From positions 1-12,457 of the forward strand of contig JBPCVY010000249.1 in NCBI GenBank assembly GCA_051010055.1: a stretch of 12,457 nucleotides of DNA, written 5' to 3'. The DNA comes from CAJQND01 sp051010055 (GTDB lineage Bacteria > Pseudomonadota > Alphaproteobacteria > Rhizobiales > CAJQND01). The notes beneath the pieces are model-generated. The model had not been told where the DNA came from and did no database searches. It saw only the letters and a program-made list of their open reading frames with translations. Positions 7,132 to 12,457 of the stretch are shown in pieces (position 1 is the stretch's first letter; every line of letters starts with the position of its first letter). A program made the position numbers and the translations under genes.

Positions 7132-7617
7132 CTATTCCCAGGAGCGGCCGAAATTGTTCCGTTTTCTGCGCACTCTTCGAGATTCGCCCCCTGTCACATC
7201 ATGGCCAGCACCGTCCTTGCGGGCAATTTTTTCAAGGGAGCGCCCACCCACATACCCTGCAACGCCCCATTTCAACAACTCCCACACACCGTCCGGCACT
7301 TCGTCCCAGAGCGGAGTAAAGCCGAGCGGTTGAGCCATGAACAGATTTATCACCGGGATGAGAACACCTTACAAAAACAACACGAACATCGCCAGAAACA
7401 TCAAACAAGAACGCCAGTTTCGCGTCAGCCAGCTTTCGGTTTTGTATTCCGCAAGCACCACATCACGTTGTGACTTTGCGATCTCGGGCTGGGAGGCAAT
7501 CACTGCACGCCTAATTTCCGCCTTCAGTTTGATTTTCAGATCCGGATCGGGAATGAGCTTGTCGATAATGGAATAAACCGGTCCGTTCACCAGACCAATG
7601 AGCGCAGAGAGAAGCAT
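7132..7617 (-). pseudogene. GTA-type 3TM holin gene interrupted by an in-frame TAA
   Basis: The reading frame from ATG 7617 (AGAGGGG just upstream) encodes 82 residues, stops at TAA 7371-7369, then continues in the same frame for 78 more residues to TAG at 7132. The full 161-codon frame reads as a member of the holin family with three membrane segments described for gene transfer agents. It has a charged N-terminal amphipathic region (PDPDLKIKLKAEIRRAV), then ESWLTRNWRS leading into a membrane helix, which is broken by the stop between MFVLFL and GVLIPVINLF, and then VWELLKWGVAGYVGGRSLEKI, a typical family end. Holins permeabilise the inner membrane for endolysin release. Without readthrough only a truncated, probably non-functional peptide is made; restart at GTG 7353 is possible but would lack the first part. 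Confidence 0.7.
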
Positions 7618-7618
7618 G

Positions 7619-7714
7619 TTAAATCCCCTCTTCTTTGGATTTTTTCTGTCGTTCGCGCACAATCCAACCAGTCGCCAATGCCGCCAAAACATTCACGAAT
7701 AAAATGGCCAGCTC
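7619..7714 (-). pseudogene. 3' remnant of a small membrane-protein gene of the lysis region
   Basis: An open frame ending at TAA 7619, two bases from the holin ATG, encodes a hydrophobic helix followed by a basic tail: ELAILFVNVLAALATGWIV then RERQKKSKEEGI. This looks like the end of a small one-helix membrane protein in the style of spanin or holin accessory genes. No ribosome binding site or ATG precedes the helix. Upstream the sequence is best read in another frame as portal gene. I infer that the 5' part was lost at a deletion junction near 7700-7715. The family is not recognised. Confidence 0.4.
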
Positions 7715-7848
7715 GGCTGGCCCTGGGCGTGAACGGCAATGAGCCCGTTTGCGGCGCTCTTTTTTGTTTCCGCCGGCCCTGTCCCGTGCGGCAGCAGCTC
7801 TCGGGCGCTGGCGAAAGTGCCGCGCAGAAATTGCGAAATATCTGGCAT
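7693..7848 (-). pseudogene. N-terminal remnant of an HK97/GTA-type portal protein gene
   Basis: A 51-residue frame starts at ATG 7848 with AGGA six bases upstream, 20 bases after the terminase stop, exactly where the portal gene sits in GTA and HK97-type clusters. Residues 26-47 (AETKKSAANGLIAVHAQGQP, then SW) resemble the portal N-terminus that in alphaproteobacterial homologs continues GRPVWTPRDY. Here it ends SWPFYS and a stop, so almost the whole portal (normally near 400 residues) is missing, and no protease or capsid gene follows. The identity is from memory of the family pattern and rests on a short stretch. Confidence 0.55.
7706..7722. repeat. Inverted repeat at the presumed deletion junction
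   Basis: GGCCAGC (7706-7712) and GCTGGCC (7716-7722) form a 7-bp perfect stem with a 3-base loop. It lies where the portal-like reading frame gives way to the tail of another gene. On the - strand the stem is followed by ATTTTATT, so it may also act as a weak terminator. It may mark or have promoted the deletion. Confidence 0.5.
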
Positions 7849-7868
7849 AAATTTTCCTAGGGTCAAAA

Positions 7869-9220
7869 CTAAATCTCGCGAATGCGGGGAGCCCCCGCTT
7901 CACCTGTCAGCATTAGTTCGGTAAGCGCCCAAACAAGCGCATCCAGCCTGTCAGGGCTGGCGCCGGTGTTTCCGGCTGAGGGGTCGAACCCGCACAATTG
8001 ATCTTCAAGTTGCGCCATCGCGCCAAGGTGCCTGACTTTGCCCCGCTCATAGAGCGCTGCCACCGGTTCTGCGCGCACTTGTTTGCCCCGGCTTGCCCGC
8101 ACCATTTTCACCGGCACCTTGTCGTCAACCTGGCCGATGACGGCGGTTACCATCTCACCGCCCTGGTTCACTTCTGCAACAATCCTGTCGGCGGCAAGTT
8201 TGTGGTAGAGCGCAACCTCGCGCCCGGCCCACTCCATTGGGCGGGCCCGCTCAAGGGTTGCATCTTCCAGCACTACTGCAACGCCGCCTTCGGCAAGCCC
8301 TGCGGCGACAATGCCGCAACTGTTGGCAGACTTTCCGCTGGTTGTCGGAGGGTCGACCGCAAACACGATGCGCAAGAATTCCGGCAGCCCATAAATTCTT
8401 ATCTCTTCGAACTGCTTGCGTTGCCAAAGCGCATCCGGATTGTCCTCAAGCAGCTCGGCATCGAGTTCCTGACGCCCAAGGCTGGTGCCGGCAAACCGTT
8501 CAGTAATCGACTTCAAAAATGCCGGCGACAGATTGGCCGCGTTTTCATATGTGCGCGCCTTGCACACAATCGTGCTGTCGGCGGCGAGCAACTTCTTCAA
8601 TAAAGGTATCGGGCGCGGCGTTGTGGTGACAACCTGGCGGGGCCGGTCGCCAAGGCGCAAGGCAAACTGCAACATGTTCCAGGTAGCGTCTGCATATTTC
8701 CATTTACACAGCTCATCACACCAGGCCGCATCGAATTGGGGTCCGCGCAAACCTTCGGGCTCTTCTGCCGAAAATAGCTGCGCCATTGAACCGTTCGGCC
8801 ATATCAGGCGCTTCAATGAAGCTTCAAACTTTGGCCGTTCATGGTCCCGGAGCACTGCAAGCACACCGGAAACTCCTTCCACCATAACAGCGCGCGCCTC
8901 GGCGAATGTCGGGCCAACAAGAGCTATGCGCCTTGCCGCATTTTCACAAAATGTCGAATTTCCGAGCGCCGCCGCCCGCACCCATTCAGCACCGCTTCTG
9001 GTTTTACCGGCGCCGCGCCCCCTAATATGAGCCACACCAGCCAGTCGGCTTCATTGCCCAGCACTTCCGGGGGCAATTGATCGTCGCGGGCGTTTGCGAT
9101 CCATGCATGCCGCACTTCCTCAGACAGTTCAGGACTTAGAAACTCCAGAAGTTCTTGCTTTTCTGGACCTTCTAAACCTGTCAATTTCCCGCGAAAGATC
9201 CCGGCATATGTCCTCATCAT
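7869..9220 (-). pseudogene. Phage/GTA terminase large subunit, frameshifted within Walker A
   Basis: The large terminase is the ATPase-nuclease that cuts and pumps DNA into the head. The frame from ATG 9220 (a TTG at 9184 is an alternative start) runs to NEADWLVWLILGG. The rest, beginning RGAGKTRSGAEWVR, is in the -1 frame and continues to the stop at 7869. Rejoined, the protein is about 450 residues, the normal size. The ATPase half shows Walker A GGRGAGKT, a Walker B-like AAWCDELCKW and the TTTPRP coupling motif. The nuclease half shows acidic positions in IVFAVDPP, AEVNQGGE and PDRLDALVWALTEL, the last being a hallmark of GTA/HK97-type terminases. One G appears to be missing from a run of five (C run 9018-9022 on the + strand), splitting the ATPase motif. 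The rest is well preserved, so the damage is recent or the frameshift is programmed. Confidence 0.85.
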
Positions 9221-9687
9221 CGCGGCTCATCCATGAAGGCCGCTGATCGCCTTTGGGGGCAATTTCCTTGTCATTCAGTTTTTCCAGAATTTTCATGATT
9301 GCTCCCATGGTTCTTGTATCGCGTTCACGCTCAGCCGCCGTGCGCACCCCAGCACCGGAACGGCCTGCTTCAATTTCATCAAGTGTCTGGTGGGACATGC
9401 GCACCATACGTTCACGCAGCACATCAGCGCCGTTGGCAACGGGTGCGCCAGTGCCTGTTTGCGATGCCGGCACGTTGTAAGCGCTTCTTGCGCCAATCCC
9501 CGGCGCGGGCATGGCGGTATATAGTCGACGCACTTACTTTGTACCGGCTGGCAAGTTGGGCAATCGTCCATTGCCCGGAAATGTAGTCTGTCTCAATGAC
9601 AGCCCATCGCTCTGGTGAAAGGTGGCTCACGATTGTCGGAAAAAAACATGCCAGACACTCATTTGGCCGGCGCAGGTGCTGGCCCAT
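9129..9687 (-). pseudogene. Terminase small subunit-like gene, frameshifted
   Basis: Two overlapping frames read as one gene. The first (start ATG 9687, or a GTG near 9630) carries a helix-turn-helix segment, HLSPERWAVIETDY ... LASRYKVSASTIYRHARAGD followed by WRKK, of the kind found in small terminases and phage DNA-binding proteins. It then runs into a low-quality tail and stops at 9424. The second frame takes over at about 9482 with AYNVPASQTGTGAPVANGAD and goes on through LRERMVRMSHQTLDEIEAG and ERERDTRTMGAIMKILEKL, to a stop at 9129 inside the large terminase gene. One inserted base (or two lost) near 9480-9490 explains the switch. Position directly before the large subunit, the HTH and the coiled C-terminal half support the identification; direct homology is not certain. 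Confidence 0.6.
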
Positions 9688-9704
9688 TTGTCTGACTGTA
9701 GCTC

Positions 9705-9734
9705 TTTATAGGCAAAACACCGTGACGGTGTCAA
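9705..9734 (-). promoter_or_regulatory. Near-consensus promoter with a perfect dyad operator, ahead of the terminase relic
   Basis: On the - strand, TTGACA (9734-9729), an 18-base spacer and TATAAA (9710-9705) form an almost perfect sigma-70 promoter, with the predicted start near 9698. The perfect dyad ACACCGT-N-ACGGTGT (9717-9731) overlaps the end of the -35 and most of the spacer, a classic repressor position. On the - strand the same dyad is followed by TTTTG, so it may also serve as the terminator of the YcgN gene that ends at 9779. Confidence 0.7.
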
Positions 9735-9778
9735 GCAAATTTTTCCTATTTCGTTAAAAATATTCTTATCAAGCGTTT

Positions 9779-10240
9779 TTACTCTTCACCGGCCTGAGGC
9801 CAGGAAATGCGCATACCCCATAAATCATCCTGGCAGACATAGGTTTCCGAAACGGTCTTGCCACGCACCGAAATGCCGGCCTCATGCACGGTTTCACTGC
9901 TACCCGAGACAAGCGGATGCCACCAGGAAAGCGGCCTGCCCTCGGCGATTTTCCGGTAGGCGCATGTTAAAGGAAGCCACTCAATATCATCAATATTTTC
10001 TGGTGCCAGCTCTACGCAATCGTGAACCAGTTCCATGCGCTTCTTGTAGTTCTTGCACTTACATGAGTGAATATCCAGCAGGGCGCATGATGCGAGCGTG
10101 TAGAACACCTCGTCCGTATTATCATCCTGCAATTTCACCAGGCAACACCGGCCACAACCATCGCACAGGGATTCCCATTCCTCACGCGTCATCTCCGTGA
10201 GAGTCTTGGTTTCCCAAAATGGTTTATTCACTTTACACAT
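9779..10240 (-). CDS. ycgN: YcgN-family (UPF0260) cysteine-cluster protein
   Basis: A 153-residue cytosolic protein of the YcgN/UPF0260 family. The cluster CDGCGRCC (Cys26, 29, 32, 33) plus Cys52, 60, 62 and 75 make the CxxCxxCC zinc/iron-chelating domain. The conserved segments PFWETKTL, EWESLCDGCGRCC, WLPLTCAYRKIAEG, WHPLVSGSSETVHEAGISVR and VSETYV cover the full family length. Molecular function is unknown; metal binding is inferred from the cysteines. The start ATG 10240 has no good ribosome binding site; a GTG four codons in is a minor alternative. It is divergent from the penicillin-binding protein gene, and its transcript probably ends at the dyad near 9717-9731. Confidence 0.88.
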   Translation of the reverse strand: MCKVNKPFWETKTLTEMTREEWESLCDGCGRCCLVKLQDDNTDEVFYTLASCALLDIHSCKCKNYKKRMELVHDCVELAPENIDDIEWLPLTCAYRKIAEGRPLSWWHPLVSGSSETVHEAGISVRGKTVSETYVCQDDLWGMRISWPQAGEE

Positions 10241-10425
10241 CAGGTGAATTTATTTCCGTGTTTATTTTTGCTGCCCAGCGGGAAGAAAGATTTATCGCTC
10301 CGTCAGCTTCTGCTATAGAAACGCCACTTGCATTGCAATGGTTGCGTTTGGCGCCCCACAGCCTGTTTTTGCCACAAAAACGTACCATATGTATCGCACA
10401 AGGCTCTTGAGGAGAGATTCACAAC
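10241..10425. promoter_or_regulatory. Divergent promoter region of ycgN and the penicillin-binding protein gene
   Basis: This 185-base gap must carry both promoters. I see a 10-bp palindrome CATTGCAATG near 10331-10340 and an AT-rich stretch close to the ycgN start, but no -35/-10 pair good enough to name. A strong GAGGAG ribosome binding site (near 10409-10414) precedes the GTG of the penicillin-binding protein gene. Confidence 0.4.
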
Positions 10426-12457
10426 GTGCAGAAACCAAAGCGCCAAAGCCTATTCTTCCGCGTTTTCACCGCTTTTGATTCGTTTGTAAGCTCGACGGTT
10501 TTTGAAGCCTCGGACTTTATCAAGCGCAATTATAGCGCCTATTCGGCGTGGATGGAGCGCTGGCGCATCTGGGGCATCAAGCGGTTTTTTGTGGACATTC
10601 TCTCCGACGGAATGGTCCTTGGCATCATTTTGGCCATCACCGTTGCCTATTACGCGTTGCCGCCATTCAGCGGCGAAGGTGATGTATGGAACCGGGGCCG
10701 CCAGTATGCTGTAACATTTACAGATGTGAACGGTGAGGTGGTGGGCCAGCGCGGCGTGCGCCAGGACGACGCCATTCCGCTGGCAGAGATACCGCAGCAC
10801 GTAATAGATGCGGTTCTGGCGACCGAAGATAGCCGCTTTTACCATCATTTCGGTGTCGATGTTCAGGGCACAATGCGTGCCGCGGTTGCCAACGCCCAAG
10901 CCAAGACAGTGGTGCAAGGCGGCTCGACGCTAACCCAGCAGCTTGCAAAGAACCTTTTCTTGAGCCCGGAGCGTTCGTTCCGCCGTAAGGCCCATGAAGC
11001 CTTTCTCGCGGTCTGGATTGAAGCGCGTCTTACCAAGGATGAAATCCTCAAACTCTATCTCGACCGCTCCTATCTGGGCGGCGGCGCGGTTGGAGTTGAA
11101 GCAGCAGCGCAGTTTTATTTCGGCAAATCCATCCGTGATGTGGATTTACAGGAAGCAGCGATGCTGGCAGGCCTGTTCAAGGCGCCGAGCAATTATGCGC
11201 CACATATCGATCTTAAGGCGGCCCGCGATCGCGCCAATGTGGTCCTTTACCGGATGCTGGATACTGGCGCCATCAGCCAGGGCGAGCTGTTTGCAGCCAA
11301 ACGTGCGCCCGCAAGCCCTGCGAAAGACCCAGGCTTCTATAGCCCAGACTACTTTATGGATTGGGCCTATGAAGAAACGCTGGCGGTTCTCAAGCGCCAG
11401 GGCATTGAAGGTGAATATGTTATCGAAGTGAAAACTACCATTGATCCCTCACTTCAAAAGCATGCCCAGGAAACCGTCAATAAATACATTGATGAGTTTG
11501 GCGAATCCAAACACGTTACCCAAGGCGCACTGGTCACGATGGAGCCGGCTGGTGCGGTCAAAGCCATTGTTGGCGGCCGCGACTACGAGAAAAGCCAGTT
11601 TAACCGGGCAACCGACGCCATGCGCCAGCCCGGTTCGGCGTTCAAGCCCTTTGTATATCTAACGGCGCTGCGCAAAGGCTACAAACCCACATCAGTGGTT
11701 TATGACAGGCCCATCTCCATCAGAGGCTGGTCGCCGAAAAACTACACCAGGCGCTACCGTGGCCGCGTTCCCATGGTGACGGCCCTTGCCAAATCCATCA
11801 ACACAATACCCGTTCACCTGGCGCAGGCCTTTGGCCGCCGTTCCATCATCGAAACGGCAAAAGCGGTCGGTTTGGAAAGCGAACTCCGGCCCACCGCATC
11901 AATGCCTCTTGGAACCTATGAGGTAACGGTAATGGATATTACCGGTGCCTATGCCACATTTGCCAATGGTGGCCGCCTCTCCAAACCCTATACAATCTTG
12001 GAAATCCGTCGCCCCAATGGCGACCTCCTCTATGACCGCAAACGTCATGAAAGCGAAAACTCGGAATTGGTTATCGCACCAAAGAACATTTCCGATCTGA
12101 ACTATATGCTGAGCCAGGTTGTGCAGGCCGGCACAGCGCGCCGTTCACAGCTTGGGTTCACACCACAGGCCGGCAAAACCGGCACCACCCAAGCCTATCG
12201 CGATGCGTGGTTCATTGGATTCACCGCCCACTACGTTACTGGTGTCTGGTATGGAAATGACGACTTCACCAGCACAAAACGCATAACCGGCGGTAATATT
12301 CCGGCAATGACCTGGAAAGACGTCATGGTCAAGGCGCTTGAAACCAAGGTGGCCTCACCCCTGATCGGCGTTCCCCTGGATGGCCGCTATGCGAAGTACA
12401 CCGGGGCTGACGCAGATGTAGAAATTCCATTGGCCGCGCTACCGGTAGGAACCCAGC
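10426..12457 (+). CDS. Class A penicillin-binding protein (PBP1-type), 3' end outside window
   Basis: The frame starts at GTG 10426, about ten bases after GAGGAG, and is open to the window edge (677 residues seen). It begins with a cytoplasmic N-terminus of about 60 residues, then one membrane helix near 62-80. Next comes the GT51 glycosyltransferase domain with catalytic Glu134 in ATEDSRF, GGSTLTQQLAKN at 165-176 and a second Glu region HEAFLAVWIEARL. The transpeptidase domain has active-site Ser404 in SAFK (404-407), SIN at 457-459 and KTGT at 584-587. It polymerises and cross-links peptidoglycan in the periplasm. The stretch between the two domains is short, without the large insert of E. 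coli PBP1a, so I do not choose between mrcA and other names. All catalytic motifs are intact. Confidence 0.93.
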   Translation, partial: MQKPKRQSLFFRVFTAFDSFVSSTVFEASDFIKRNYSAYSAWMERWRIWGIKRFFVDILSDGMVLGIILAITVAYYALPPFSGEGDVWNRGRQYAVTFTDVNGEVVGQRGVRQDDAIPLAEIPQHVIDAVLATEDSRFYHHFGVDVQGTMRAAVANAQAKTVVQGGSTLTQQLAKNLFLSPERSFRRKAHEAFLAVWIEARLTKDEILKLYLDRSYLGGGAVGVEAAAQFYFGKSIRDVDLQEAAMLAGLFKAPSNYAPHIDLKAARDRANVVLYRMLDTGAISQGELFAAKRAPASPAKDPGFYSPDYFMDWAYEETLAVLKRQGIEGEYVIEVKTTIDPSLQKHAQETVNKYIDEFGESKHVTQGALVTMEPAGAVKAIVGGRDYEKSQFNRATDAMRQPGSAFKPFVYLTALRKGYKPTSVVYDRPISIRGWSPKNYTRRYRGRVPMVTALAKSINTIPVHLAQAFGRRSIIETAKAVGLESELRPTASMPLGTYEVTVMDITGAYATFANGGRLSKPYTILEIRRPNGDLLYDRKRHESENSELVIAPKNISDLNYMLSQVVQAGTARRSQLGFTPQAGKTGTTQAYRDAWFIGFTAHYVTGVWYGNDDFTSTKRITGGNIPAMTWKDVMVKALETKVASPLIGVPLDGRYAKYTGADADVEIPLAALPVGTQ

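Noticed and set aside
7619..7903. A 94-residue - strand frame taken as one complete gene
   Set aside because: Its first two thirds overlap the terminase end and the better-supported portal-like frame, and are arginine-rich out-of-frame sequence; only the last ~32 codons look real.
7998..9030. Two long + strand frames opposite the terminase large subunit
   Set aside because: They mirror conserved terminase coding sequence and show no family pattern of their own.
6470..9780. Attachment sites, integrase or transposase bounding the phage-like relic
   Set aside because: No integrase, tRNA, flanking direct repeat or insertion sequence was seen, which fits a GTA-type cluster better than a simple prophage but does not prove it.
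10450..10917. 155-codon - strand frame opposite the penicillin-binding protein gene
   Set aside because: Antisense to the membrane anchor and GT51 motifs; no start signal or recognisable protein.
1..12457. CRISPR arrays, rRNA, tRNA, riboswitches
   Set aside because: No regularly spaced repeats, cloverleaf sequence or rRNA signature was seen on either strand.

Overview
The window looks like the chromosome of an alphaproteobacterium of the Hyphomicrobiales (Rhizobiales). The evidence is the combination of heterotetrameric sarcosine oxidase genes, a GlxA/GbdR-type AraC regulator, a FeuPQ-like two-component system with a FeuN-like small protein, a YcgN-family protein and gene-transfer-agent (GTA)-type packaging genes. 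There is no rRNA, tRNA, CRISPR array, transposase or integrase.

Region 1 (1-4069) is one-carbon and betaine catabolism. The 3' end of soxA overlaps soxG on the + strand, and a strong bidirectional terminator follows. A MetF-like reductase gene runs convergently on the - strand. It is divergent from a GlxA-family (DJ-1/PfpI plus AraC) regulator on the + strand. The likely logic is that sarcosine oxidase demethylates sarcosine and loads the methyl carbon on tetrahydrofolate, the MetF-like enzyme works on that folate pool, and the regulator senses a betaine-pathway compound.

Region 2 (4074-6516) is a - strand operon feuN-feuP-feuQ: a secreted PepSY-type small protein, an OmpR-family response regulator and its membrane histidine kinase. 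Upstream of feuN is a direct repeat laid out like a PhoP box in front of a -10 element, so the operon may be autoregulated.

Region 3 (6647-9734, - strand) is the unusual part: the wreck of a GTA- or prophage-type packaging cluster. In transcription order it holds a near-consensus promoter with a perfect dyad in the -35/spacer region; a frameshifted terminase small-subunit-like gene; a terminase large-subunit gene whose Walker A motif is split by a one-base frameshift; the first ~47 codons of a portal gene joined to the tail of a small membrane-protein gene, with the rest apparently deleted; a 3TM GTA-type holin gene with an in-frame TAA; and an intact small SleB-like hydrolase gene whose ribosome binding site and start lie in a 24-bp near-palindrome. 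The flanking housekeeping frames are clean, so general sequencing error is a poor explanation.

Region 4 (9779-12457) holds a YcgN-family cysteine-cluster gene on the - strand, divergent from a class A penicillin-binding protein gene on the + strand that runs off the right edge.
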